A stretch of DNA of 64,000 bases from an uncultured Lachnospiraceae bacterium (GCA_934320845.1 CAKRFU010000009.1:57359-121358), one strand, 5' to 3'; numbered from the stretch's first letter, positions 38,466 to 47,443 are shown. Made by a program: numbers and translations. Notes: generated by a model not told the origin, from the letters alone.

Positions 38466-40838
38466 CTAAGCAGAGAAGATTTCATCTTCCAGTTCTTTCA
38501 CAGCCTGCTCATATGCTGCTTTACCTCCAAAAGCTTTGACAATCTTCATAGGACTACCAAACTGCTGGAATTCGTGTAACTGTAATACTTTTGTCTCCTC
38601 TATCTCTTTTAAACCTTCGCTCGCATACTTATCCATAAGTGCTCCCAGAACTTTCCTCGCAAGTTCCGAATACTTATAGAGATATCCTCTCTTCTGAACA
38701 TTATTTATACGCTCCATACGAGTAAGTGGTGCTTTATCGTATGCAAGGTGTAGTATTAAATCAAAATCATCAATATCTGTTTGACCTGTTTCCTCACGAA
38801 CAGCATCAAGAAGTACACCTTCTTCACGAAGCTCAGCAATTATAGCCTGTTTCTTTTTAGCTTCATTCCACCTTTTAAGAAATACATCTAACCTTGCATA
38901 CTGTCCTAATATATTTTTTCTGGTGTAATCAATAAGACTTTCAGTTATAAGTTTTCCATCTTTATCAATATACTGTATCCGCTCCGACAGGACTTTGACT
39001 TCTACATCCTTGATGTAGTATTTCTTAGGCTTCTCGAAGCCGTCATCAATACCCCAGCCATTATCAGAACCGCCAGTATTACCTGTATTACCAGCATCTG
39101 AATCATCACCAGTATCGTCTCCTGTATTCTCTGGATTATCTTCATCACCAGTTAGCGGATCTACTGGGTCATCACCACCAATGTCAATCACTACCTCTGG
39201 ATTACCATCAAAGTCTTTATCTGCAAATAACCTTGAAGCATTTCTAAAGTCCATGATTGTAAAATATGTCTTTCCATAATCCTCAAGCAGACGAGTACCT
39301 CGACCAATTATCTGCTTAAACTCTGTCATGGAATTAATATTATTATCCAAGACAATGAGCTTGCACATTTTAGCGTCAACACCTGTGGTCATAAGTTTGC
39401 TTGTAACTGCTATAACAGGATATTTGCTGTCCTCATCAATAAAACTATCCAGTTGGGCTTTACCTTCAGCATTATCTCCAGTTATACGCATAATGTACTT
39501 GTGGTTCTCAGTCCACAAATCTTTGTTCTCATTGATGAGAGCCTGTCTCATACGTTCCGCATGCTCCACATCAACACAGAACACAATAGTTTTACTGAAC
39601 CTATCAGTTTTCTTCAAGAATTCTGTAACTTTCTTTGCAATAACTTTGGTTCTTTCATCCAAGACAAGAGTCCTGTCAAAGTCTTTGACATTATACTCTC
39701 TGTCCTCTATTTCATAGCCGTTATCATCACGCTTCCCAGCTTCTGGACGATACCCGACAAGATCTTTATCAAGTCCTATACGAATGACCTTATATGGAGC
39801 AAGGAATCCATCATTGATACCTTGTTTTAAAGAATACTCATATATAGCTTCGCCAAAATAAGTTTGTGATGATGCTTTTTTGGTTTCTATTGGCGTAGCT
39901 GTCATACCTATCTGGGTTGCTCCAGAGAAATAATCAAGGATCTTTCTCCAAGCAGACTCCTCTTTGGCGGAACCTCTATGGCACTCATCAATTAGTATGA
40001 GGTCAAAGAACTCAGGCTTAAACTGCTTGAATGGCTCTACACCCTCATCACCTGCTAACTGCTGGTATAATGCCAAATATATTTCATAAGAACTGTCGAG
40101 CTGTTTGTTCTCGACCTTAGTCATTTTACCTCCGAACGGCTTGAAATCTCCAGATATTGTCTGGTCTACAAGAACATTTCTATCAGCAAGAAACAATATC
40201 TTTTTCTTGATACCTGCTTTCCAAAGTCTGTAAATTATTTGAAATGCCATAAATGTCTTACCTGTACCTGTTGCACAAACAAACAACACCCTATCTTTTC
40301 CATTTGCTACAGCATTTACAGTCCTGTCTATTGCAACTCTCTGATAGTAACGAGGTATCTTATATCCTGGCACCCAGTAATACGGCTCAAGCATAGCTTT
40401 TTCACCAATTTCAGACACATTCATTTCATTTATATATTTTTGATACAATTCATCTGGCGTTGGGAACTCAGCAAGCGAGAGATTACGAATACTGCCAGTA
40501 ATTAAATCCTGCTCTACAAAACCATCTCCATTGGATGAATATACAAACTTCACATCCAAAGCCTCTGCGTACTCTATCGCCTGCTGTAGTCCTGCCCCTA
40601 CCGAATGATTATTGTCCTTAGCTTCTATGATTGCCAAAGGGAAATTCGGTTTATAGAATAACAGATAATCTGCACGTTTCTGCTTACCTCGTGAGGTTAT
40701 ATTTCCCCTTAAGATGATGCGACCTGCTGTAAATGCATATTCATAACGAATCTGCTTCTTATTCCAACCAGCCATCTCTACTGCTGGCGTTATGTATCTG
40801 ACTTTTATATCCTCTTCTGAAAGGTCTCTTTTCCCCAT
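38466..40838 (-). CDS. hsdR: Type I restriction enzyme subunit R (HsdR, EcoEI-like)
   Basis: ATP-dependent translocase/nuclease subunit, 790 residues. N-terminal PD-(D/E)XK nuclease motif: RADYLLFYKPN and LAIIEAKDN, near residues 50-75. Helicase motifs: Walker A FVCATGTGKTFMA, DEAD-type box LILIDECHRG, motif III MTATPIE, and a C-terminal RecA domain with QIIGRGTRL. A repeat-rich acidic linker (Gly/Asp/Asn/Thr, about residues 555-600) separates the motor from the EcoEI-type C-terminal domain that binds HsdM. Starts at ATG 40838 with a GGGAGTAGGGTG leader shared with 32909-32930. First gene of the operon. Confidence 0.96.
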   Translation of the reverse strand: MGKRDLSEEDIKVRYITPAVEMAGWNKKQIRYEYAFTAGRIILRGNITSRGKQKRADYLLFYKPNFPLAIIEAKDNNHSVGAGLQQAIEYAEALDVKFVYSSNGDGFVEQDLITGSIRNLSLAEFPTPDELYQKYINEMNVSEIGEKAMLEPYYWVPGYKIPRYYQRVAIDRTVNAVANGKDRVLFVCATGTGKTFMAFQIIYRLWKAGIKKKILFLADRNVLVDQTISGDFKPFGGKMTKVENKQLDSSYEIYLALYQQLAGDEGVEPFKQFKPEFFDLILIDECHRGSAKEESAWRKILDYFSGATQIGMTATPIETKKASSQTYFGEAIYEYSLKQGINDGFLAPYKVIRIGLDKDLVGYRPEAGKRDDNGYEIEDREYNVKDFDRTLVLDERTKVIAKKVTEFLKKTDRFSKTIVFCVDVEHAERMRQALINENKDLWTENHKYIMRITGDNAEGKAQLDSFIDEDSKYPVIAVTSKLMTTGVDAKMCKLIVLDNNINSMTEFKQIIGRGTRLLEDYGKTYFTIMDFRNASRLFADKDFDGNPEVVIDIGGDDPVDPLTGDEDNPENTGDDTGDDSDAGNTGNTGGSDNGWGIDDGFEKPKKYYIKDVEVKVLSERIQYIDKDGKLITESLIDYTRKNILGQYARLDVFLKRWNEAKKKQAIIAELREEGVLLDAVREETGQTDIDDFDLILHLAYDKAPLTRMERINNVQKRGYLYKYSELARKVLGALMDKYASEGLKEIEETKVLQLHEFQQFGSPMKIVKAFGGKAAYEQAVKELEDEIFSA

Positions 40839-40852
40839 TTACACCCTACTCC
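40831..40852. repeat. Direct repeat copy 2, covering the hsdR start
   Basis: Same 22-bp sequence as 32909-32930 with one mismatch. It contains the hsdR ATG and ribosome-binding site on the minus strand. The two copies are 7.9 kb apart and bracket hsdR-DUF2971-hsdM-hsdS, the truncated ATPase and the DUF262 gene. Confidence 0.7.
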
Positions 40853-40868
40853 CTTCTTTTTTGATAAA

Positions 40869-40946
40869 TTATCTCATAATAATAATCCAAATAATCACTT
40901 TAAAGAATCCATTCTTTCGACTCTTTTCTTCTGTATGGTCAATCAT
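40869..40946 (-). CDS. Possible 25-residue membrane peptide upstream of hsdR
   Basis: MIDHTEEKSRKNGFFKVIIWIIIMR: a charged N-terminal half followed by a hydrophobic tail, ending 30 bases before hsdR. The ribosome-binding site (GAGTG) is weak. Chance is a real possibility; listed because the amphipathic layout is typical of small membrane peptides. Confidence 0.25.
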   Translation of the reverse strand: MIDHTEEKSRKNGFFKVIIWIIIMR

Positions 40947-41077
40947 ACAATATCACTCTTTTCATTTTCCTTTATTAAGCGCTTTCAAAACGCTACAAAT
41001 CACATAAACACAGCATTTTAAAATCACTTAAATGATAACTAAAGGACTTTCGTTATATAGATATTTAGATTTATATA

Positions 41078-41189
41078 ACAAAACAAGGAGATAAGACACT
41101 TATCTCCTTGAAAATTAACGATTTGCCTTTTAAACTAAGAAAAACTTAAATTAAAAATTTGTACTCAAATCAAGCAAATTTCTTTACAT
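41078..41189 (-). ncRNA. Candidate ~110-nt small RNA or attenuated hsdR leader
   Basis: A textbook minus-strand promoter (41196-41224) would start a transcript near 41189. About 80 nt later it meets a perfect 11-bp stem with a 3-base loop (41085-41095 with 41099-41109) followed by TTGTTTTGTT. The transcript has no convincing open frame. It either ends there as a small RNA or is the conditional leader of hsdR, which starts 240 bases further on. It fills the 476-bp gap between divergent hsdR and the Rpn gene. A near-cre sequence (TGAAAGCGCTTAAT, 40974-40987) also lies in this gap. Confidence 0.5.
41085..41109 (-). terminator. Rho-independent terminator of the candidate small RNA
   Basis: AAGGAGATAAG and CTTATCTCCTT form a perfect 11-bp stem around ACA. 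The T-rich tail lies on the minus strand (TTGTTTTGTT); the plus side has none. Confidence 0.7.
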
Positions 41190-41195
41190 ACTTAT

Positions 41196-41224
41196 ATTAT
41201 ATGCTGTTCTTTCGTAAAAATCAA
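41196..41224 (-). promoter_or_regulatory. Strong sigma-A-like promoter facing hsdR
   Basis: TTGATT (41224-41219), 17 bases, TATAAT (41201-41196) on the minus strand. Confidence 0.7.
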
Positions 41225-41271
41225 TAAAATTAAGAAAGGAATCATTTTTGCTGTGAAAATCTGCAAATCTA

Positions 41272-41280
41272 TGCTAAAAT
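41272..41280 (+). promoter_or_regulatory. Extended -10 promoter of the Rpn gene
   Basis: TGCTAAAAT is an extended -10 element 35 bases before the start codon at 41315; no consensus -35 is present. Confidence 0.4.
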
Positions 41281-41314
41281 ATTCTAAAATTCAAACATAC
41301 TTAAAGGAGGTAGA

Positions 41315-42352
41315 ATGGCAGACCTGAAAAATATAGTAGAAATTGCAGACGAAAAAGCTAAATATGATGAATATGCAAAACAAATACTCTCTGATAAATA
41401 TATTTTGGCAAATATCATTATCAAGGCAATAGAAGAATTTAAAGGGATGAAACCAAATGAAGTTATTCCATATATTGAAGGTGAACCTTTTGTAAATATT
41501 GTTCCTGTTAATCCCGGAATGACAAATAATTCTACAAAAATTTCACCCAAAATAACAGGATTTAACACTGAAAACTCAGAGCTTCATGAAGGTCTTGTAC
41601 GATTTGATATAGTCTTTTATGTTCGTATGCCCTCCTCTGATGGTTTACAAAAAGAACTTTCTCAAATAATATTGAATGTTGAAGCACAAAAGGATGAGCC
41701 AACAGAATACGATATACTTAACAGAGCAATATTTTATGTCAGCCGTCTCATCTCGTCACAAAAAGAACGGGATTTTATCAAAACAAACTATAATGACATA
41801 CAACGTGTATATTCAATCTGGGTATGTATGGGCATGGAAGAAAATACCATGTGCCATATTCACTTGACCAAAGATGACCTCATAGGTTATCATGATTGGA
41901 GAGGAAACCTTAATTTATTAAATATAATAATGATAGGTTTGTCAGATACACTACCAAAACATGATACAACATATGAATTGCATCGTTTACTGGCAGCTCT
42001 CTTTTCATCAAAGCTTAATGCAAAGCAAAAAATTAGTATAATTAATAACGAATACGATATATCTATTGATAGTGATATTGCAAAAGGGGTGAATATTATG
42101 TGTAATTTAAGTGAAGGCATCGAAGAAAGAGCTATGGCAATAGGTGAGGCTCGTGGTGAAGCTCGTGGTGAGGCTCGTGGTGAGGCCCGTGGTGAAGCTC
42201 GCGGTGAGGCCCGTGGTGCTGAAAAAATGTCAATCAACATTATACTTAATATGTATAACAATAATTTTACCATTGAACAAATAGCTCTCGCTACACAAAC
42301 AAATGTTGATAAAATAAACAAAATTATTCAAGAGCATAAAAATAAAATTTAA
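41315..42352 (+). CDS. Rpn-family PD-(D/E)XK nuclease ('transposase')
   Basis: A 345-residue protein of the Rpn/PD-(D/E)XK transposase family. Such proteins are abundant in Lachnospiraceae, and characterised Rpn relatives are DNA endonucleases linked to recombination and phage restriction. The nuclease core is seen as RFDIVFYVRMP followed by LSQIILNVEAQKDEPT (D...ExQ near residues 98-128), then FYVSRLISSQ and the NDIQRVYSIWVCM segment. Residues ~277-301 are six tandem GEAR units encoded by a 12-bp DNA repeat, then a C-terminal helix-turn-helix-like tail (TIEQIALATQTNVDKINKII). Strong GGAGG site. It is divergent from hsdR. Confidence 0.85.
   Translation: MADLKNIVEIADEKAKYDEYAKQILSDKYILANIIIKAIEEFKGMKPNEVIPYIEGEPFVNIVPVNPGMTNNSTKISPKITGFNTENSELHEGLVRFDIVFYVRMPSSDGLQKELSQIILNVEAQKDEPTEYDILNRAIFYVSRLISSQKERDFIKTNYNDIQRVYSIWVCMGMEENTMCHIHLTKDDLIGYHDWRGNLNLLNIIMIGLSDTLPKHDTTYELHRLLAALFSSKLNAKQKISIINNEYDISIDSDIAKGVNIMCNLSEGIEERAMAIGEARGEARGEARGEARGEARGEARGAEKMSINIILNMYNNNFTIEQIALATQTNVDKINKIIQEHKNKI
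42143..42214 (+). repeat. Tandem 12-bp repeat, six units, in frame
   Basis: Six copies of GGTGARGCYCGY encode GEAR x6 within the Rpn-family gene. Units differ only at synonymous positions. Because the unit is a multiple of three, copy-number changes keep the frame and only alter the length of an Arg/Glu linker before the tail. Confidence 0.95.
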
Positions 42353-42397
42353 TGTATTTAATCACCAAGAACCACCGGCATAAAGCCGGTGGTTCTT

Positions 42398-44131
42398 TTA
42401 GCTATACTTCCAATTCTGTGTTTCTAACTGCATATCAAACATATGCCTGTAAATTCCGTTATCTGCTTTCAATTTTTCAGGTGTTCCCTGTTCCTTAACG
42501 ACACCATCTTTTAGAACAACTATCTTGTCTGCTCCGTCAACTGTTCTCATTCGGTGTGCTATTATAAGCACTGTTTTATCCTGAATCAATTTTGAAATTG
42601 ATTCCTGAATAACAGATTCATTATCAACATCGAGCGAAGCCGTAGCCTCATCCATAAGTATTATCGGTGCATCTTTTAAAAATGCCCTTGCTATCGATAT
42701 CCTCTGCCTCTCACCTCCTGAAAGCTGTGAGCCGTTTTCACCTATCATCGTATTCCATTTATCAGGGAGTTTTTCAATAAACTGTGTGCAATTTGCAAGT
42801 CTTGCTGCTGCCCTAACTTCCTCATCTGTTGCATCCTTTTTTCCAATCCTTATATTTTCCATAATAGTATTATTAAAAAGCGTAACATCCTGAAATACTA
42901 TCGAATAAAGTGAAAGCAAACGCTCAGGTTCTATCTTTGAAACATCCATTCCGCCAACTGAAATTTTACCGGCATTGCAATCCCAGAATCTTGCTGCAAG
43001 TCTTGAAACCGTGGTTTTTCCACCTCCTGACGGGCCTATAAGTGCCGTAACCTCACCTTGTTTTGCAACAAAATCCACATCTGATAAAACTGTTTTGCCG
43101 TCCTCATACGAAAATCCCACATGTTCAAAATTTATATCATAACCATTATTTGTAAGTTCTTCTGCTCCTGTCTGCTCCTCATGTGACAATATCTCATCCA
43201 TTCTCTCACATGTCGTATCCAGACTTATCAAAGCAGATAAATTCTGCAACGCAATCTGCAAAGGCTCATACATTCTTGTAACTACAAGCAGAAAAGCAAA
43301 AAAAGTAATTATGTTTACCTCGCCTTTTATCAGAAGCGTGCTCCCCACAAGTGAAACTGTTCCTATTCCAAACTTTAATATCATCTGCGCTGAGCATACA
43401 AATGCGGCATTTGAAAATTCAAGAACAATCGAATGTTTTTCAATATCTCGTATTTTAGATTCAAGCCCCGTCATATAAGTATCTGTCATATTGTTAGCAC
43501 GCAGATCTCTTATCGTCTCAAGTCCTTCCTGAATACCATCCTGACACGCAAGTTTATATTTCATTGTCTTTTTATAAGTATTTCTCAGTGCTTTTCTTGA
43601 ATTTAAAACAATTATAAATGCTATCGGCATAACCCACACTGCTGCAAGAGCCATCTTCCAGTTAAAGAAAAATAATCCTATAACTATAAGTGTTGTTGAA
43701 AGCATTGAACCAATAAGCTCAGGTATCCAGTGCGAACCTGCCGTTTCTATAAGAGCACAATCTGACATAATAGTATTTGTCAAATCTGATAAGTCTTTCT
43801 TTCCAAAAAACGAAAGTGGAAGTCTTCTCAATTTTTCGGCAAGCGCTCTTCGTCTTACCCCACTTTCAATATATGTGGACAAAAATGTAGCTCTATACTG
43901 AAACAACGTAGTAATAGCAATCAATAAAAGAGTAACTATTATTCCGACAACAAAAAATCCTCTCTGCCCGTCAGGGATTTTGCCGTCAAGCAGATATGAG
44001 GACAACTTATATAAAAGACCAACCGGCAACATAAGCACAAGATTTGCAAGTGTTACCGCCACAAATGCCCTGACCATATCCTTTGCACCTTTTTCTGATA
44101 ATGCATATTTATGTTTTAATTTTTCTATCAT
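42398..44131 (-). CDS. ABC exporter half, permease + ATPase (subunit B)
   Basis: A 577-residue half-transporter with an N-terminal six-helix exporter domain (~1-310) and a C-terminal nucleotide-binding domain: Walker A GPSGGGKTTVSRLA, signature LSGGERQRISIARAF, Walker B IILMDEATASLD, H-loop LIIAHRM. It overlaps the start of its partner's end by four bases and forms a heterodimer with the upstream protein. The GGGK P-loop and the 'SLDVDNE' D-loop resemble YbtP/Q- and IrtA/B-like pairs, which can import siderophores, as well as drug exporters; substrate unknown. Its gene pair lies downstream of a TetR regulator. Confidence 0.92.
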   Translation of the reverse strand: MIEKLKHKYALSEKGAKDMVRAFVAVTLANLVLMLPVGLLYKLSSYLLDGKIPDGQRGFFVVGIIVTLLLIAITTLFQYRATFLSTYIESGVRRRALAEKLRRLPLSFFGKKDLSDLTNTIMSDCALIETAGSHWIPELIGSMLSTTLIVIGLFFFNWKMALAAVWVMPIAFIIVLNSRKALRNTYKKTMKYKLACQDGIQEGLETIRDLRANNMTDTYMTGLESKIRDIEKHSIVLEFSNAAFVCSAQMILKFGIGTVSLVGSTLLIKGEVNIITFFAFLLVVTRMYEPLQIALQNLSALISLDTTCERMDEILSHEEQTGAEELTNNGYDINFEHVGFSYEDGKTVLSDVDFVAKQGEVTALIGPSGGGKTTVSRLAARFWDCNAGKISVGGMDVSKIEPERLLSLYSIVFQDVTLFNNTIMENIRIGKKDATDEEVRAAARLANCTQFIEKLPDKWNTMIGENGSQLSGGERQRISIARAFLKDAPIILMDEATASLDVDNESVIQESISKLIQDKTVLIIAHRMRTVDGADKIVVLKDGVVKEQGTPEKLKADNGIYRHMFDMQLETQNWKYS

Positions 44132-45918
44132 ATAGCTTTACCCGCCTTTCCTACCTGCCATTTTACCGATTTATTGTATTCATTCCACATGTGCGTATAG
44201 ACTCCACCCGCATTAACAAGCTTTTCATGTGTACCTGATTCTGCTATCTTTCCATCTTTAAGAACATAAATATGATCAGCATTTGTAACAGTTGACAATC
44301 TGTGCGCTATCATGATAACAGTTTTATCTTTTGACAAATTTTCAAATGCAAGCTGCACTTTTTTCTCGTTGTCAGGATCAGCAAACGCAGTCGCTTCATC
44401 AAGTATAAGTATAGGTGCATTTTTCAAAAATGCTCTCGCAATGGAAATTCTCTGCATCTCACCGCCTGATACATATGTGCCTTTTGAACCGATAATCGTA
44501 TTTATTCCCTGTGGAAGTTTATCTATAATATCACTGCATTGAGCTTTTTTTAATGCATCCATAACTTCTGAATCAGTTGCATCAGGTCTTCCCATTCTTA
44601 CATTTTCAAGAATAGATGTTTTTAACAATTTACTGTCCTGAAAAACATAAGATACAAGATCCATCAATTTATCATTTTTAATATTTTTTACATCTGTCCC
44701 ACCTATTTTTATGCTTCCTGCTGTCACATCCCAAAATCTTGCAATAAGTGATGCAAGCGTCGTTTTTCCACCTCCTGACGGGCCTACAAATGCAATATGC
44801 TCGCCTGCTTTTATGTCAAGAGTAATCCCATCTACGGCATTTGTTTTTGAATCATCATACGAAAAAGTGACATTCTCAAGTACAACTGACGCATCCTTAA
44901 TGTCATCACCTGAATTTCCATTTGGAAGCTCTGGTGTGTCAATTATTTCATCCATTCTTTTAAGTGCATCCTCGACAATCATCTGCGATTCACCCGCATA
45001 TGCCACTTTCATAAGTGTTGTAGTAAGTGTTGATGTTATCAATATATAAAAAATAAGATTGAGCACAAAGGTGTCTGTCATGCTGTTTCCACCAAGGATA
45101 TATGCCGCTATTATAAGTGCCGCAAATATGCCATTTGAAAATACCGTAAAGCCTATCATTGGAAGCATCATCGCTTTTGTATAGTCAAGTGTCCACTTTT
45201 CATAATCATCAATTGCAGCCTCAAAACGCTTAAATGAAAATACAGTCTGCCCAAATGTTTTTAATACCGGCACACCTCTTACATACTCAACTGCTTCGGA
45301 TGACATTGTTTCAAGTGAATTCTGGTACTGCTTCATATCCTCTGCCATCTTCGGTCCCATCATCATGGTTCCCATGATGGCAAACGCCAACACCGCCGGT
45401 ATGAGACTTATAAGACCAAGCCGCCAGTCAAATATTGCCATCATCGCAAGAAGTCCTATAGGAGTTGTATATGATACTGCCTTATCGGGAAGATTATGTG
45501 CAAGATATGTCTCTGTGGCAGCAGATGAATCAGTAACTATCTTCCTTAACTTTCCCGTCCCCTTCGATTCCACATAGCCAAGTGGCATTTTCATGATATG
45601 TTCCATCATGTATACACGCATATTCGCCTGCACTCTGAATGCAGCTTTATGTGAACACATAAGTGACGCAATGTAAATTACCATTGAAAGCAGTGCAAAT
45701 CCTACCGCCTGCCAGCCGTACAAAGTGATATGTACTGCCTTGTCAAAATGAGGTCTTACCTCAAGTATCTCTTTTATGATGCGCCATACATCATAAAATG
45801 GTATCAATGCAACCCATGCACTGATAACTGCCAAAACACATGAAATATACGAAAAATACTTGTGATTTCCAGCAAATTCCATAAGCTTTGAAAATGCAGA
45901 TTTCTTTTTTGATTTCAT
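44128..45918 (-). CDS. ABC exporter half, permease + ATPase (subunit A)
   Basis: A 596-residue half-transporter with an exporter-type membrane domain, then Walker A GPSGGGKTTLASLI and Walker B ILILDEATAFADPDNE. The signature is VSGGEMQRISIARAF (Val in place of the usual Leu), and the D-loop is 'FADPDNE' rather than 'SLD'. The asymmetry with subunit B suggests one canonical and one degenerate ATP site, as in heterodimeric exporters. The start codon has AAGGAGG. A TetR-type palindrome lies 35 bases upstream. Confidence 0.92.
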   Translation of the reverse strand: MKSKKKSAFSKLMEFAGNHKYFSYISCVLAVISAWVALIPFYDVWRIIKEILEVRPHFDKAVHITLYGWQAVGFALLSMVIYIASLMCSHKAAFRVQANMRVYMMEHIMKMPLGYVESKGTGKLRKIVTDSSAATETYLAHNLPDKAVSYTTPIGLLAMMAIFDWRLGLISLIPAVLAFAIMGTMMMGPKMAEDMKQYQNSLETMSSEAVEYVRGVPVLKTFGQTVFSFKRFEAAIDDYEKWTLDYTKAMMLPMIGFTVFSNGIFAALIIAAYILGGNSMTDTFVLNLIFYILITSTLTTTLMKVAYAGESQMIVEDALKRMDEIIDTPELPNGNSGDDIKDASVVLENVTFSYDDSKTNAVDGITLDIKAGEHIAFVGPSGGGKTTLASLIARFWDVTAGSIKIGGTDVKNIKNDKLMDLVSYVFQDSKLLKTSILENVRMGRPDATDSEVMDALKKAQCSDIIDKLPQGINTIIGSKGTYVSGGEMQRISIARAFLKNAPILILDEATAFADPDNEKKVQLAFENLSKDKTVIMIAHRLSTVTNADHIYVLKDGKIAESGTHEKLVNAGGVYTHMWNEYNKSVKWQVGKAGKAI

Positions 45919-45952
45919 TTACAGTTCCTCCTTGTTCGTTTAAAGCTACTAT

Positions 45953-45970
45953 GATTAGTTTTTACTAACC
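45953..45970. promoter_or_regulatory. Candidate TetR operator
   Basis: GATTAGT-TTTT-ACTAACC, an inverted repeat with six of seven positions matching, sits 35 bases upstream of the ABC gene start. It is the best palindrome in the gap between the TetR gene and the transporter genes it presumably controls. Confidence 0.45.
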
Positions 45971-46127
45971 TATAGCTATATTTTTAGGCAGTTTAAATCT
46001 TAAGAAGCACTTTTACTTCATATAAAATTTATACTGCCTTATAAACTCTTTTATTTTTCAAGCAAATAGACTCTATCCTCTCTGCTGTCTGCTCATAGCA
46101 CTATCAGCTGCTAACGCTGATGCATAT

Positions 46128-46736
46128 TTAATCATCTCTGATATCCAAAACTGCTCTCCAGCCGGCATAGTTAAACTTCATAACATCCTGCATATATTTA
46201 TAAGCTTCGTCATAACTTTTATCATGCGATACTATCTCATAAACATACTGCCAGCCTGTTCTGCAATATACATGTATGAAAAAATCATCTACACTATGCT
46301 CTCCATTTGAATATTGTTTTGCAAACTGCTTATAATAATTTTCTTCAATGGCTGCAAGCTTATCAAAAAAACTTTCATACTCAGTCCCGGCAGAGCAACA
46401 AAATATCAGCTTAAATTCATCTTTATATCTGTATATATATTTCAATACGATATCTGTTCCATCTCCGCCTATCTGCATCGCCTGTTCAACATCAACAGTT
46501 TCTTTCGCCTCATTGACGCTTTTCAGATAAATTTCCATAAGTCCGTCTGCTGCCTCTTTCACGATAGCATTAAAAAGACCTGTCTTATCCTTAAACCTTG
46601 AATATATGGAATTGGTACTGACACCACTTTTTGATGCAATCCTTCTAAGACTGGCATTGTGAAAACCATATTCTAAAAATTCATTTTTAGCATTATTTAA
46701 CAGGCTCTCTGTCACTCCTTCTGTTTCATGTCGCAT
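46128..46736 (-). CDS. TetR/AcrR-family transcription regulator
   Basis: A 202-residue one-domain-plus-ligand-domain repressor. The N-terminal helix-turn-helix is clear: LLNNAKNEFLEYGFHNASLRRIASKSGVSTNSIYSRFKDKTGLFNAIV. The C-terminal helical domain is variable, with a CCSAGTEYESFFDKLA segment. It lies upstream of, and in the same direction as, the heterodimeric ABC genes (209-bp gap with a palindrome), so it probably represses them and responds to a transported compound. Its first 25 bases overlap the end of the upstream peptidase-like gene in another frame. Confidence 0.92.
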   Translation of the reverse strand: MRHETEGVTESLLNNAKNEFLEYGFHNASLRRIASKSGVSTNSIYSRFKDKTGLFNAIVKEAADGLMEIYLKSVNEAKETVDVEQAMQIGGDGTDIVLKYIYRYKDEFKLIFCCSAGTEYESFFDKLAAIEENYYKQFAKQYSNGEHSVDDFFIHVYCRTGWQYVYEIVSHDKSYDEAYKYMQDVMKFNYAGWRAVLDIRDD

Positions 46737-47245
46737 AAATTATATCCTCTCTCTTTATGTAACAACGTTATTATAACGCTGTTATTTTGTTTGTCAAGCA
46801 TTTCAGTAAACTTTAACAACTCGGCAAATAAATTTTTCCCAAAGTTTTTTAATGTTGGAATATGCATAAATACCACATTATGAAACTCCTTTTTCAACAT
46901 ATGGTAATATGCTGCATTACATAAATACTTTGTTGAAGTATTTGATACCGTACATTTTATGTTTCTTTTTTCAAAGTATCTTTTTATTTTCTCTGTATCA
47001 AAATTTGTAACTATAATATCACCATCATTCTCTGCAATTTTTTCTATCCTAATCTCATTATCTAAATTTTTATCCAAACCAAACATCAATACCACATCAT
47101 ATATTTGTTCAAGATGATTTATCTCTTTCGCAAGTCCAACATATGAATTTGTCAGATATAACTTATCACCTGTTATCTTATCTAATAATATAGCTGATGA
47201 ATTATTCTTTCCTTTGAAAGCGGTAAATAAAATGTTCATTGCCAT
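46712..47245 (-). CDS. Pyroglutamyl-peptidase I-like protein (family C15)
   Basis: A 177-residue protein, slightly shorter than Pcp enzymes (~200-215). It matches the C15 layout: N-terminal ILFTAFKGKNNSSAILLDKI (compare the Pcp 'TGFEPFGG..NPS' strand), DVVLMFGLDKNLDNEIRIEKIAEN holding the likely catalytic Glu, SNTSTKYLCNAAYYHML with the Cys nucleophile, and VVFMHIPTL with the His. All three catalytic positions appear to be kept although overall similarity is low. It may remove N-terminal pyroglutamate or be a divergent C15 member. The N-terminal start is uncertain by two codons (MAMN). It overlaps the TetR gene by 25 bases. Confidence 0.65.
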   Translation of the reverse strand: MAMNILFTAFKGKNNSSAILLDKITGDKLYLTNSYVGLAKEINHLEQIYDVVLMFGLDKNLDNEIRIEKIAENDGDIIVTNFDTEKIKRYFEKRNIKCTVSNTSTKYLCNAAYYHMLKKEFHNVVFMHIPTLKNFGKNLFAELLKFTEMLDKQNNSVIITLLHKERGYNLCDMKQKE

Positions 47246-47443
47246 ACCTTTACACCTCTTTCTCCAATATACTGTTTACTATTTTAACATACTTTATTTT
47301 CATTTGCTATAACGCCACTTATTTGTTACTGTCACACTATTGTAATAGATTTGTAACGCATTTTTACCTGACATGATATATAATAATATCATTAAGTAAT
47401 GCATCAGCGACTTTAATTTTCACTAATACGGAAGGAGTTTCAA

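Noticed and set aside
40974..40987. CcpA cre site upstream of hsdR
   Set aside because: TGAAAGCGCTTAAT matches only the left half of the consensus well and there is no metabolic reason for it here; noted but not called as a site.
42143..42214. Possible CRISPR or iteron array
   Set aside because: Units are contiguous 12-mers inside a coding frame with no spacers; it is a coding repeat.
41315..42352. Insertion sequence based on 'transposase' naming of the family
   Set aside because: No terminal inverted repeats or target duplications flank the gene; Rpn-family proteins are nucleases not tied to a defined IS.
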